Shown one piece after another: positions 9,168 through 18,024 of a DNA stretch of 64,000 nt (the stretch's first letter is position 1; the number at the start of each line of letters is the position of its first letter). Source of the DNA: an uncultured Pseudomonadales bacterium (GTDB taxonomy: Bacteria; Pseudomonadota; Gammaproteobacteria; Pseudomonadales; Azotimanducaceae). The translations under genes and the position numbers were made by a program. Where the stretch lies: the NCBI GenBank assembly GCA_943787425.1, contig CALSMJ010000004.1:62001-126000 (forward strand). The letters are read 5' to 3'. Below the pieces are notes generated by a model. It did not search any database and had not been told where the DNA came from. It worked only from the letters and a program-made list of their open reading frames with translations.

Positions 9168-10000
9168 GCGTCTTTTTCCTTAGTTCGATAATCGCCAAAC
9201 TTTTCATCCCGAGATGTGAGGGCAGTGGTCAGACCGGCTGCGAGCTCCTTGAAATGCGCTTTTGTTGATTCTGTATGAAAGGCCAGAGCTTGTATCTCGG
9301 TGCCCGATCGGATCGCTGCGCGAACGCCCATGAGCTCCATCTGCCGATGAACGGCGCGCTTATTCATTTGCTGAAGATCAGAAGGCACCTTGGCGATCCG
9401 CTCGGCAATGTCTAGCACCGCAGCCTCCAGGCTATCGGCTGGATAGGCCCGGTTCGCGAAGCCTTGCTCGGCCGCCTCAATGCCAGAAATCGCGTTGCCC
9501 GTCAGCATCATTTCCATGGCGTTGCGCAAGCCCAGTAAATGCGGAAAGAATTGATTGTCCGGGGGGCTCATGGAACGAACAACGGGATAGCCAATGCTGG
9601 CATCCTCAGCGACATAAACCAGATCGCAAGACGTCGCGAGCTCCGTGCCACCCGCAAGACAATAGCCGTGCACTTGTGCGATGACGGGTTTTGCAAGATC
9701 CCAGACTCTGAAGAAGCCATCAACCACATGTCGCGCCCAGTTCCCGTCACCGCCGGCGGTGTGGAAGGGTTGGTCTGCTCGGTTATTGGCTTTGAGATCG
9801 TAACCCGCGCAAAAGGCCTTACCAGCGCCGCGTAGGATGGTGACCCGGATTTCAGCATCTCGGTCGTTGGCCTCTAACTGCCCATAAAGTTCCCCCCGGA
9901 GCGTGTTGTTGAGGGCATTTCTTGATTCGGGCCGATTGAGTGTAATGCGGCTGACGCCCGGACGCGGGATGTCAACGAGGATATGTTTGAAATCAGTCAT
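9164..10000 (-). CDS. Enoyl-CoA hydratase/isomerase family protein
   Basis: A 278-residue crotonase-fold enzyme with RITLNRPESRNALNN at the start, the oxyanion loop GAGKAFCAGYDLKANN around residue 60, and VHGYCLAGGTELATSCDLVYVA around 120. The C-terminal LQQMNKRAVHRQMELMG segment is typical. It overlaps the CoA-transferase start by 4 bases and the FMN-binding gene by 8, within one operon. It likely hydrates or cleaves a CoA ester made in this pathway; the exact substrate is unknown. Confidence 0.92.
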   Translation of the reverse strand: MTDFKHILVDIPRPGVSRITLNRPESRNALNNTLRGELYGQLEANDRDAEIRVTILRGAGKAFCAGYDLKANNRADQPFHTAGGDGNWARHVVDGFFRVWDLAKPVIAQVHGYCLAGGTELATSCDLVYVAEDASIGYPVVRSMSPPDNQFFPHLLGLRNAMEMMLTGNAISGIEAAEQGFANRAYPADSLEAAVLDIAERIAKVPSDLQQMNKRAVHRQMELMGVRAAIRSGTEIQALAFHTESTKAHFKELAAGLTTALTSRDEKFGDYRTKEKDA

Positions 10001-10568
10001 TGGGTAGGTTCCGCTTTGCTTTTTCTTTTTGTAGTCTCACAGCATCGGATTCGAGGGGCTTGGCGAGCCGGGAAGGATCTAGCGTACCCTGAGTATGTTC
10101 CCGCATTTTTGCACCATCATAGGTAATCCATTTTTCAGGGGTTATCTCGAGCACGATCCGAAGGGGGGAGTCGAGCATCTTTTCAAAAGCTGCGACCTCT
10201 TCGGGTGTACTGCGCAGGGCTTGAGCCAGCTCGGGGTAAAACCAGTCCTTGATCGCCCTGTCCTCATGAATCGCACACCGCCCTTTAATGGTGATCGATT
10301 TTCCAGCCCCCATGGAGGTTCCCTTGGAGGTAATGACGACGGAGGTCTTTGGGTTTCTGCGCAGCGCGGAGACGCGATGACGATGGGCACCTGCTGTGAT
10401 CCAGATTTTTTCTTTTCGGTAGATGTAGGAGTGTATAACGCCGATCGGCCATTCGTCTTGGGTACACCAGTTTAAAACACACTCCTTTTGCTCTAACAGC
10501 AGCGCGTCGCGGTCCTCTGGGTCTAGATAATAAATCGAGACGGCTTCGTGATTTTCTGCTTTATCCAT
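9993..10568 (-). CDS. Pyridoxamine-5'-phosphate-oxidase-like FMN/F420-binding split-barrel protein
   Basis: A 191-residue protein with the split-barrel pattern of the PNPOx-like superfamily: WCTQDEWPIGVIHSYIYRKEKIWITAG, then HRHRVSALRRNPKTSVVIT, then KSITIKGRCAIHED. Such proteins bind FMN or the deazaflavin F420 and often reduce or sense small molecules. Family membership is clear; the cofactor is not. It sits between the Rieske oxygenase, with 3 bases between the two genes, and the crotonase, overlapped by 8 bases. It might supply electrons or reduce a product of the oxygenase (inference). Confidence 0.8.
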   Translation of the reverse strand: MDKAENHEAVSIYYLDPEDRDALLLEQKECVLNWCTQDEWPIGVIHSYIYRKEKIWITAGAHRHRVSALRRNPKTSVVITSKGTSMGAGKSITIKGRCAIHEDRAIKDWFYPELAQALRSTPEEVAAFEKMLDSPLRIVLEITPEKWITYDGAKMREHTQGTLDPSRLAKPLESDAVRLQKEKAKRNLPND

Positions 10569-10571
10569 GTT

Positions 10572-11783
10572 TCAGTCCTGTTTTTTTGCTGAAAAGAAGG
10601 TGGTTTTATGGTCTTCGAACAAGGCGGGTAAGTCGGCATCTTCGGTTTTAAGCAGAAGGTCGACCCAATGATGGAAGTGATGTCCGCCGCCTTCATTTTT
10701 TCCGAATAGAACGAACGGCTTACCGCCAGACTCAAGGGCCTTTTGCTGTTTAAGGCCGGTTGCATAGTCTTCTTCTTGCACCACGTATTTTAAAAACTCA
10801 AATTGTGTCAACGCCGCCTCTGTTTGCGCTTCATCCGGTGGATATTCCATAAGGTAGTGCTGAATCGTGACAGAGGTGCCGGGTGTGTCGCCTGGAAAGA
10901 GCTGTGACAACATGATGCTGCGCCCGCCGCCATCAAAGCTCGCAATCGAGATGTGCGGAAAGATGGTCCAAACGCCGGAAGTCAACGCTTGATCTGGCCA
11001 ATCCTCTGGCGCGAGATCTTGATACTGGGCGAGGCGAGGATCAGGACCGGCAACGCGTTGATGTGGGCCCCAATTGTAATAATTTGCACGGTTTGGGTAG
11101 TCCGGTCCAAAAGTGTCTTTGTGAAGAATGGGTAAGTGGTAGAGGTCCATATAGCCATCGTAGGCTATTTTCCAGTTAGGGCCTTGCACCGTTTGGCTCT
11201 TAAAATGGTGCCAGGTCTCAAATCCAAATTCGGCAAGCAGTTCATCATATCCGGACAAAAATGTTTCGATCGGTAGCGTGCTGTTCTGGTTCAGTGTGAC
11301 CCAAATTAGGCCTGCACGTTCGAGGCACGGCAGCGCCGTCAAGCTATGGCAACTCTTATCGAGGTCCCCAAAATCCTTATTCGCATAGATCGAGGTCAGC
11401 TCGCCCTCTAAATTATAGGTCCAGGCGTGATAGGGGCAGGTAAAGCGATGAGTATTGCCTCGTCCGACCGGCATGATTTGTGCGCCGCGATGACTGCACA
11501 TATTGAAGAAGGCTTGAACATCCCCTGCTTTGGTGCGGCTGATGAGCACGGGTGTGCCGGCCGCCTCGAGCGCCTTATAGTCGCCTGGGTTTGGCAGTTC
11601 CGCCGTGGTTGCAAGCAACAAAGGCACCCGCTTAAAAATTTGGTTCATCTCTTGTTGCCAGCGTTCGGGGCAGTAGTAGTTTGCAGCTGGAACCTTTAGA
11701 AATTCTTCAGTTTGCGCAATGGTGCCGGCCTCGGCATGTGCCAGATTATTTTTAGCGACCGCGATCAACTGCTCTTTTGACAT
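10572..11783 (-). CDS. Rieske non-heme iron oxygenase, alpha subunit
   Basis: A 403-residue ring-hydroxylating-type oxygenase. The Rieske [2Fe-2S] ligands follow C-x-H-x17-C-x2-H: Cys96, His98, Cys116 and His119 (CSHRGAQ and CPYHAWTY). The mononuclear iron site is suggested by DGYMDLYHLPILHKDTFG, with its two histidines. No beta subunit, ferredoxin or reductase gene is in the window, so electron partners must be elsewhere. It is the first gene of a four-gene operon and is divergent from an SDR. Substrate unknown; cyclic carboxylates or aromatic compounds are typical. Confidence 0.93.
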   Translation of the reverse strand: MSKEQLIAVAKNNLAHAEAGTIAQTEEFLKVPAANYYCPERWQQEMNQIFKRVPLLLATTAELPNPGDYKALEAAGTPVLISRTKAGDVQAFFNMCSHRGAQIMPVGRGNTHRFTCPYHAWTYNLEGELTSIYANKDFGDLDKSCHSLTALPCLERAGLIWVTLNQNSTLPIETFLSGYDELLAEFGFETWHHFKSQTVQGPNWKIAYDGYMDLYHLPILHKDTFGPDYPNRANYYNWGPHQRVAGPDPRLAQYQDLAPEDWPDQALTSGVWTIFPHISIASFDGGGRSIMLSQLFPGDTPGTSVTIQHYLMEYPPDEAQTEAALTQFEFLKYVVQEEDYATGLKQQKALESGGKPFVLFGKNEGGGHHFHHWVDLLLKTEDADLPALFEDHKTTFFSAKKQD

Positions 11784-11842
11784 GAAATGCTCCTTCGACC
11801 TCTTTCAGTTAAACCCCCGGGGTCAGACTTGACCGATCCTCC

Positions 11843-11871
11843 ATTAAACCGGCAAGCTTGACGGTTTTCAA
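11843..11871 (-). promoter_or_regulatory. Sigma-70-type promoter of the Rieske operon
   Basis: On the minus strand TTGAAA (11871-11866) and TTTAAT (11848-11843) are separated by exactly 17 bases, about 60 bases before the oxygenase ATG. In the same 118-base divergent region, GGTCA and TGACC around 11822-11835 form an inverted repeat with a four-base centre, which could be an operator. Confidence 0.55.
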
Positions 11872-11901
11872 CCATCGAAAACTCAAAGGGGGAAACCAGC
11901 C

Positions 11902-12657
11902 ATGATCGAAGAACTTTTCAACTTACAGGGCGAGACCGCGGTCGTGACAGGCGCTGGACGCGGAATCGGTGAAGGCATTGCCAAGGTCTTGGCTGCGGCG
12001 GGAGCGCATGTTGTGTGTGCCGCGCGACGACAAGAAGAAATTGAGCGGGTCGCGAGTGAGATTAATGCTGCGGGCGGCAGTGCGGCGGCGCTGGCAACCG
12101 ATGTGACGGATGAGGCTGCGGTTCAAGTCTTAGCAGAGTTTGCCATCGCAACATTTGGGGGACTGCATATGTGGGTTAATAATGCGGGCGGATCCAGTGT
12201 TCAGAGATCGCTCCATAAGTTAGACCGAGCAGAATGGGACCGAACATTGAACCTAAACTTAACCGCAGTCTGGCAGTGCACTCGGATTGCGGCCGCGGTG
12301 ATGGCTGAAGGTCGCATCTTAAATATTTCGTCTCTTGCGGCTGAAGATGTTATTGCGGGGTCCGGTCATTATTCCGCGGCAAAAGCCGGCGTGAATATGT
12401 TGACTCGAACGTTTGCCCAAGAGCTCGGTCCCAGGATTCGGGTAAACTGCATTATGCCAGGGGCGGTTCCAACCGAGATTATGATGAAAGCACTCCGGCT
12501 GGAAAACGATGACCTACCCAATCTTGAAAAGATGTTGAAGCTGCCTGCGGGCAGGCTTGGCACACCTACAGATCTCGGTGCTGCGGCGCTGTTCTTGCTG
12601 GCGCCGGCATCGGCTTGGGTGACGGGTCAGAATATTCGAGTTTCAGGCGGCCCTTAA
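11902..12657 (+). CDS. SDR-family oxidoreductase
   Basis: A 251-residue classical short-chain dehydrogenase. It has the nucleotide-binding TGAGRGIG near residue 17, NNAGG near 93, catalytic Ser in LNISSLAAED, and catalytic YSAAK (Tyr-x3-Lys) near 156. The C-terminal VTGQNIRVSGGP is typical. It oxidises or reduces an alcohol/ketone with NAD(P). AAAGGGGG precedes the ATG. It is divergent from the Rieske operon, so the two are probably expressed together and act on the same pathway (inference). Confidence 0.93.
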   Translation: MIEELFNLQGETAVVTGAGRGIGEGIAKVLAAAGAHVVCAARRQEEIERVASEINAAGGSAAALATDVTDEAAVQVLAEFAIATFGGLHMWVNNAGGSSVQRSLHKLDRAEWDRTLNLNLTAVWQCTRIAAAVMAEGRILNISSLAAEDVIAGSGHYSAAKAGVNMLTRTFAQELGPRIRVNCIMPGAVPTEIMMKALRLENDDLPNLEKMLKLPAGRLGTPTDLGAAALFLLAPASAWVTGQNIRVSGGP

Positions 12658-12667
12658 TTCACTGGGA

Positions 12668-12706
12668 AGCCGGTTCGGTTGTGCTGAAAGTGCTTTCGGA
12701 CCGGCT
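12668..12706 (+). terminator. Hairpin after the SDR gene
   Basis: AGCCGGT (12668-12674) pairs with ACCGGCT (12700-12706), and the inner bases TCGG extend the stem with wobble pairs. It lies 10 bases after the SDR stop. A run of A rather than T follows, so its terminator role is likely but not certain. The remaining gap to 12940 holds no gene that I can support. Confidence 0.5.
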
Positions 12707-12940
12707 AAAAAATGCGCGGTCTCTTGGATCACTTGGCGAGGGGGCCGCTTAAAATTAGGGAAAGGGCATGCCTACGGGTGTGGGCTTTTTGATTCGCGGG
12801 AAAATCAGTTTTCAAAAAATGTTAAGGTTCGATTGCGGAATCGGCGCGCAGTACAGGCCGAGCCCGATTGGGTTGTTGGGGATAACCAACCTTTGAACTG
12901 CGGTGTGAATCTAAAAATTGCAATCTCAGGAGAGATCAAA

Positions 12941-13936
12941 ATGCAGACTAAAAAAGTTGTGTTACTCAATCGGCCCGTTGGCGCGCTGAAAGAAACCGAT
13001 CTGGACGTTGTTGATGCAACGCTTGCGCCGCTTGAGGCAGGTGAAGTGCTACTCGAGGTTGAGCATTTATCCGTGGATGCCTTCATCCGAACGACCTTTG
13101 ATGAGGGCGCCTTTCATGGCACTGCCGGGCTGGGACAGGCCGTGACGGCGCTGGGTACAGCGCGGGTTGTCGACAGCCGGTTTGACGGTTTAAATCAGGG
13201 CGATGCGGTCTTTGGCCCCGTGGGCGCGCAAACGCATACCAAGCTGCCAGGGGCGATGTTGCAGAAGTTAGATGAGAGCGAGCTGCCCGCTCGATGTTCT
13301 TTAGGAGTCTTAGGTTTAGCAACCGGCATGACGGCGTATGCTGGCATGGCCAAAGTGGCGCAGATTCAGGAAGGCGACACGGTTGTTGTGTCTGCTGCTG
13401 CGGGTGCGGTCGGCTCTTGCGCGTGTCAGGTTGCCAAGAATCTGGGCGCTCGGGTAATCGGCATCGCTGGTGGGCCTGCAAAGGTGGATTATCTATTGAA
13501 TGAAATCGGGTGTGATGCGGCGGTTGATTACAAAGCGGATGATTTGGCGGGACAGCTCAGCGCTGCGGCGCCGGATGGGATCGATGTGTTTTTTGATAAT
13601 GTCGGTGGAGAAATATTGGATGTCGTACTGCTGCAAATTAACGAGCGTGCGCGCGTCGTGATTTGTGGCGCGGTGTCTCAGTACGAACGTACAGGCGATG
13701 TTCGAGGCCCATCAAATTACCTGAAAATTCCTGAGAAGAACGCCAGCATGTTGGGTTTTACGGTGATGCGATTTGCCGAAGACTATGCAGAGATTCAAGC
13801 GGCGATCACCGAATGGGTGCTCGCTGGAAAGCTGAAATTACCCGAGCAGGTTGAGGAGGGTATTGAGCAGTTTCCCAAAGCGCTGACCATGCTGTTCTCA
13901 GGTGGGCATATGGGTAAGTTGATGGTCGCGCCTTAA
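12941..13936 (+). CDS. NADP-dependent MDR-family oxidoreductase (quinone/alkenal reductase type)
   Basis: A 331-residue medium-chain dehydrogenase/reductase without zinc ligands. The cofactor-binding segment SAAAGAVGSCACQVAKNLGARVIGIAGG and the FFDNVGGEILDVVL and ICGAVSQY segments are those of leukotriene B4 12-hydroxydehydrogenase/curcumin-reductase-like enzymes, which reduce activated C=C bonds with NADPH. The ATG at 12941 has CAGGAGAG upstream; the frame stays open for 36 codons before it, but that stretch does not resemble the family. It follows the SDR in the same direction. Confidence 0.9.
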   Translation: MQTKKVVLLNRPVGALKETDLDVVDATLAPLEAGEVLLEVEHLSVDAFIRTTFDEGAFHGTAGLGQAVTALGTARVVDSRFDGLNQGDAVFGPVGAQTHTKLPGAMLQKLDESELPARCSLGVLGLATGMTAYAGMAKVAQIQEGDTVVVSAAAGAVGSCACQVAKNLGARVIGIAGGPAKVDYLLNEIGCDAAVDYKADDLAGQLSAAAPDGIDVFFDNVGGEILDVVLLQINERARVVICGAVSQYERTGDVRGPSNYLKIPEKNASMLGFTVMRFAEDYAEIQAAITEWVLAGKLKLPEQVEEGIEQFPKALTMLFSGGHMGKLMVAP

Positions 13937-13944
13937 TGCGCTTG

Positions 13945-13975
13945 AGCTTGCCTTGCGGTTCACGCAAGGCAAGCT
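13945..13975. terminator. Strong convergent hairpin between the two MDR genes
   Basis: A perfect 13-bp inverted repeat with a five-base loop (AGCTTGCCTTGCG, GTTCA, then the complement) lies in the 50-base gap between convergent genes. There is no T-run, but its position and strength suggest a bidirectional terminator. Confidence 0.7.
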
Positions 13976-13986
13976 GCACGCCGGTG

Positions 13987-14967
13987 TTAGTCTAAGTCGA
14001 GATTGATTAGAACCTTACATTGATCCGTCGGTTGCTTGAGGGCCTCAAAGACAGCCGGCACCTGCTCTAATGAAACGACTTCTGTGATCATTGCCTCGGC
14101 GGAAATCCGACCCTGCATCATCATCTCAATGGTGAACTCAAAATCTTCTTTATCGTAGCCAACAGCCCATTGAATGGTAAGCTCTTTGCCGAAAGCCATG
14201 AGCGGCACAATGGTGTCGGGGTGATCACAAACGCCGATGCCCATGATGAGGCCCCGCTTCGGCGCGCGCTGGATACATTCTTGCATGAGGCCGACGGCTC
14301 CGACGCACTCAAACTGGACCATTGGTGACGCGCCCGTGAGGTTTGAAAATTGGGCGCCAACATCGCCTTTCGGGTCCACAAAGTCGGTAAACCCGAAGGT
14401 CTCCGCCATTTTCAGTCGCGCCTCAGACATTTCGCTGATAACAATTCTTGCGGCACCAAAAAATCGACACCAAATTGCGCAGGTTAGTCCAATCGGGCCC
14501 GCGCCAATGATCAGGACCGTTTTCCCTGCAATGCTGCCAGCCATTTTGACCGAATGCAGGCCCACCGCTAAGGGCTCAACCAATGCACCGTCTCGATTGC
14601 TCAGAGTATCGGGTAGTTTGACCACGAGATCGTAGCCGACTTTGACATACTCGCTATAGGCGCCTGATATTTTGCCGAGCCCGATTGTTTGATCGTCAAT
14701 GAAGGGTAAGGATGTGACCCGATCTCCAACTGTGAATTGACCGCCCTGCAAAGCAGCGCCAATCTCGATGATTTCGCCTGTAAATTCGTGTCCAAAAATG
14801 GTCTCCGGTGGTGCCATGAACGGCCCCTCACGCGACGCATGAATGTCTGTGCCGCAGATACCACAATGACTGACCTTGACGAGCATTTCACGGTCGGAGA
14901 TGCTGGGTTGCGGAACGGTTTCTATGGTTAGGGCATCGCCCGGCTTGTGGAATACGGCGGCTTTCAT
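13987..14967 (-). CDS. Zinc-type MDR alcohol dehydrogenase lacking the structural-zinc lobe
   Basis: A 326-residue MDR protein. Catalytic zinc ligands are visible in HCGICGTDIHA and IFGHEFTGEI, and the Rossmann motif in LIIGAGPIGL. The loop that normally carries four structural-zinc cysteines is missing: after VGDRVTSLPFID the sequence goes directly to GAYSEYVKVG. This shortens the protein compared with the usual 340-350 residues. It should oxidise an alcohol or polyol with NAD(P). AGGAGA precedes the ATG. It lies upstream of, and on the same strand as, nothing closely spaced, so it may be monocistronic. Confidence 0.9.
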   Translation of the reverse strand: MKAAVFHKPGDALTIETVPQPSISDREMLVKVSHCGICGTDIHASREGPFMAPPETIFGHEFTGEIIEIGAALQGGQFTVGDRVTSLPFIDDQTIGLGKISGAYSEYVKVGYDLVVKLPDTLSNRDGALVEPLAVGLHSVKMAGSIAGKTVLIIGAGPIGLTCAIWCRFFGAARIVISEMSEARLKMAETFGFTDFVDPKGDVGAQFSNLTGASPMVQFECVGAVGLMQECIQRAPKRGLIMGIGVCDHPDTIVPLMAFGKELTIQWAVGYDKEDFEFTIEMMMQGRISAEAMITEVVSLEQVPAVFEALKQPTDQCKVLINLDLD

Positions 14968-15094
14968 AAATCGGTCTCCTGAAAATCAGTAACGGGAACA
15001 AGGTTAACCCGCTGCCCATTTTATGGGTCAGCGGTGCGGAAATATTTGCGCTCTTAGAAAAGTATGGCGCCTTTATTGCGCATTCAAAACAATC

Positions 15095-16378
15095 TTATAG
15101 CAAGATAGAGGGCTGCGGCGATTCATTCAACTCTGGACGCGGGTCAAACAGCACCTCAAAGGGTTTTGGCGGATGAAGTAGTGTATTCGGTATAAACTCG
15201 AGGGGCGCATTGCCATCCGGTAGCCTGAAATTGGTGAGCCGTTGCAGAATGACCTGAAAGCCCGTGATTAACTCCTGTCGGGCTAATGGCGCCCCCAAAC
15301 AATGATGAACCCCTTGCCCGAAGGCAATTTGTGTTTTGAGATTCTCCCGGGTGACATCAAATCGATCTGGATCTGGGAAATGATCGGCATCTCGATTCGC
15401 AGAAGCAAATTTAATCATCACCGCGGCACCCGCTGGAATTTGCACGCCCCGCACCACCGTTGCCGCCTTACAAATGCGCCACATTTGGGCCGTGGGCGTT
15501 GATAACCTGAGCATTTCCTCGACCATGTTGGGGATTAAGCTTGGGTTGTCTTGCACCAGCCGAACCTGTTCGGGATGGGTTGCGAGCAAATGCATCCCTT
15601 CGGCAAAAGTGCTGGTGGTCGTTTCGTTACCAGCAACCAACAGCTGAGAGATGACAGACAGGCATTCTTCAAGGTTCATCGGGTGCTCCCCATCAACCGA
15701 TGCGTTCACAATATCAGATAAGACATCATCGGAGGGCTCGCGTTGTCGCGCCTTTATTTTGTCGGCAAAATAATGCTGAAAATCGACGGTCAGTTGCGCA
15801 GCGCGCAGCGCGCCTTCGCGGGTTTTTCCGGCCGAGAAACGGTAAACGCTGGCATCAGACCATTGCTTAAACAAGGCAAGGTCCGTTAAAGGCACGCCAA
15901 GAATAAAAGCAATCATTCGTACCGGCATGGGAACGGCAAAAGCGGTCATCCAGTTACAATGGCCCGCATCGATGATGTCATCGATGAGTTCATTGGCGAG
16001 GTTTTGGATGTAGGGCTGTAGCTTGGCGACGTGACTGGTCGAGAAGGGTTTTTGACAAAGGGACCGATAACGACGCTGTAAAGGCGGATCTAGTTTCAGC
16101 ATGGTCTCTACCCGCCGGTAGCCTTTTTTCAAAATTGCATCGAGCTCTGGATCTTCGTCCTGGTCAAGACCCGCCTGGAATTGCGCGAATTCGTTTGAAA
16201 ATAGGGTTTCATTTTTGGCGATATCCACCACAGTGTCGTAGTCCGAAACAAAATAGATCCCGGTAACGGGGCAGTGGTAAACGGGTGCTTGCTCTCTGAG
16301 TTGTTGGTTAAAGGCATATGGACAGGCGAGAATTTCAGGTGCGAGTGGGTTCACGTTAGAAAGCGGCAATGAAGCCAT
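15095..16378 (-). CDS. Cytochrome P450, first of two paralogues
   Basis: A soluble 427-residue bacterial P450. It shows the I-helix oxygen-activation motif AGNETTTS, the K-helix ExxR in EEMLR, and the heme loop FGQGVHHCLG with the thiolate ligand at Cys360. No membrane anchor or fused reductase is present. It is closely related to the P450 at 18025-19272, with long identical stretches near the N-terminus and heme loop. It carries 12 extra C-terminal residues. No ferredoxin or ferredoxin reductase is encoded in the window. Alkyl or terpenoid hydroxylation is a common role for such enzymes (family knowledge; substrate here unknown). Confidence 0.95.
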   Translation of the reverse strand: MASLPLSNVNPLAPEILACPYAFNQQLREQAPVYHCPVTGIYFVSDYDTVVDIAKNETLFSNEFAQFQAGLDQDEDPELDAILKKGYRRVETMLKLDPPLQRRYRSLCQKPFSTSHVAKLQPYIQNLANELIDDIIDAGHCNWMTAFAVPMPVRMIAFILGVPLTDLALFKQWSDASVYRFSAGKTREGALRAAQLTVDFQHYFADKIKARQREPSDDVLSDIVNASVDGEHPMNLEECLSVISQLLVAGNETTTSTFAEGMHLLATHPEQVRLVQDNPSLIPNMVEEMLRLSTPTAQMWRICKAATVVRGVQIPAGAAVMIKFASANRDADHFPDPDRFDVTRENLKTQIAFGQGVHHCLGAPLARQELITGFQVILQRLTNFRLPDGNAPLEFIPNTLLHPPKPFEVLFDPRPELNESPQPSILL

Positions 16379-16665
16379 GCACTGTCCCTCCTGAAAAAGG
16401 TATTCAACCGAACGTTAAAGGTATTCCTTGCGTTCGACGACCATTGCGTCTTAATACGTGTGGTCAACGTATCGATCTGTGCGTCATAAAACAGTATAAA
16501 CCACATTTTTGCGGCGTTGCCTGCTAACGTCCCGCGCGCCCTCATGACATTGTCACATAGCCCTGAGCGCGACGCGCTCGGGCTAACCCTGCCAGAGCGG
16601 GCGCATAACGTCCTCTGCAGTGACCTTGCCCTGTTCATAATGGTTGGTGCGGGTCTAACAAGACG
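16379..16665. other. Intergenic region with a hairpin
   Basis: About 290 bases separate the acyl-CoA dehydrogenase from the downstream P450. A hairpin at 16559-16584 (AGCCC, bulged T, GAGCGCG, then the complement) may terminate the dehydrogenase transcript. The P450 then needs its own promoter between about 16380 and 16550. No supported gene is present. Confidence 0.45.
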
Positions 16666-17841
16666 TTAAAGGCCCAGCACCGATTTCGCGATAATGTTCT
16701 TTTGAACTTCTCGCGCACCACCAAATATCGACGAAGCGCGTTCATTTAAATAACGCGCTGTAATTGCTTGGTCCGCTTCTCTACCAATTGTTGGACGGCC
16801 GTCGAGTCGCAAGCGATTGTTATGCGGCAGGCTGTAGTTCGCTATGGCTTGCATCGCAAGGCCCGAAATGACTTGTTTTAAAGCGCTTGCCTTGATTTTC
16901 ATCAGCGATGACGCCGCGCCAGGGTTCTTGCCGGCCGCAACCTGAGCTTGTAAATCGGTTTCCATTTGCGACAGGGCCAACAACTCAATGTCGGTTTCGG
17001 CGGCGCGTTTTTTTAAGCCGTGCTCATGCGGCAGGTCGCGTAAGAGCAATTTAAGGGTTGCCATTTCAACTTGAAGCGCTGTGGCAACCGCGCTGCCGCC
17101 GCGCTCGAATTCCAACAAGTATTTCGCAACGTTCCAGCCTTCATTCTCTGGACCGACTAAGTTTGCCGTTGGGACCTTCACGTTGTCGAAAAAAACCTGA
17201 TTCACTTCATGATCGCCGGCCAGCGTGTAGATCGGCTCTACCGTGACACCAGGGGTTGCCATATCAATCAGTAGAAAGCTGATGCCGGCTTGTGGTTTAA
17301 CATCCGCTTTGGTTCGAACTAAGCAAAAGATGTGGTTCGCGTATTGCGCATGCGTGGTCCAGAGCTTCGTGCCATTAACAATGTAATGATCGCCGTCCTT
17401 TTTCGCGCGCGTTTTTAGGCTGGCAAGGTCCGATCCTGACCCCGGTTCAGAATAACCTTGGCACCAGTAGTGCTCGGCTGAAAGTATTTTGGGGAGGTAG
17501 TAATCCTGCTGGGCCTTGGTACCATATTTGAAAATAACCGGTGCCAGCATTTTCAGCCCTAAAGGAATCAGGTTCGGCGCGCCGAATTTTTCGCATTCGC
17601 TGTTAAAGATATAGCGTTGGTTAGACGTCCAACCCGGACCGCCAAAGGCTTTAGGCCAGGCAATGCCAGCCCAGCCCCTTTTATGGAGAATGGCCTGCCA
17701 CGCCATCGCGGCGTCATGGTTGCCGAGAGAGGTTGTTGTGTTGCGCGCCAGCTTAATGATTTCCGGTTTGAGCTCAGTCCTGAGCAATGCCCGGACCTCC
17801 TCCCGGAAAACGAGTTCTGCGGCTGTTAAGCTTAGTTCCAA
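16666..17841 (-). CDS. Acyl-CoA dehydrogenase
   Basis: A 391-residue FAD-dependent acyl-CoA dehydrogenase. Visible features are YWCQGYSEPGSGSDLASLKTRA, GTKLWTTHAQYANHIFCLVRT in the middle beta domain, and the C-terminal SSIFGGAREVQKNIIAKSVLGL. The start is taken as the TTG at 17841: it has a clean AAGGAG site 7 bases before it and gives the family start LELSLTAAELVFREEV. An ATG 42 bases upstream lacks such a site. It lies between the two paralogous P450 genes on the same strand. It likely dehydrogenates a CoA ester made from the P450 product (inference). Confidence 0.9.
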   Translation of the reverse strand: MELSLTAAELVFREEVRALLRTELKPEIIKLARNTTTSLGNHDAAMAWQAILHKRGWAGIAWPKAFGGPGWTSNQRYIFNSECEKFGAPNLIPLGLKMLAPVIFKYGTKAQQDYYLPKILSAEHYWCQGYSEPGSGSDLASLKTRAKKDGDHYIVNGTKLWTTHAQYANHIFCLVRTKADVKPQAGISFLLIDMATPGVTVEPIYTLAGDHEVNQVFFDNVKVPTANLVGPENEGWNVAKYLLEFERGGSAVATALQVEMATLKLLLRDLPHEHGLKKRAAETDIELLALSQMETDLQAQVAAGKNPGAASSLMKIKASALKQVISGLAMQAIANYSLPHNNRLRLDGRPTIGREADQAITARYLNERASSIFGGAREVQKNIIAKSVLGL

Positions 17842-18024
17842 GACGGCGCTCCTTAAAATCATAACAAGCGGGTAGTGTCGCACGACGCGGGTGGGCCGCG
17901 CAGCCCTTTGCGTCGAGGAATCAACGCAGCTCGTTAACCGGTCGTCGTATCCTCGCGTTTGCCGAGCCGAGTGCTTGCGAGATGCGGATTAAAAGTTGGT
18001 TTTGATGGCGAATCATCGGCGCAC

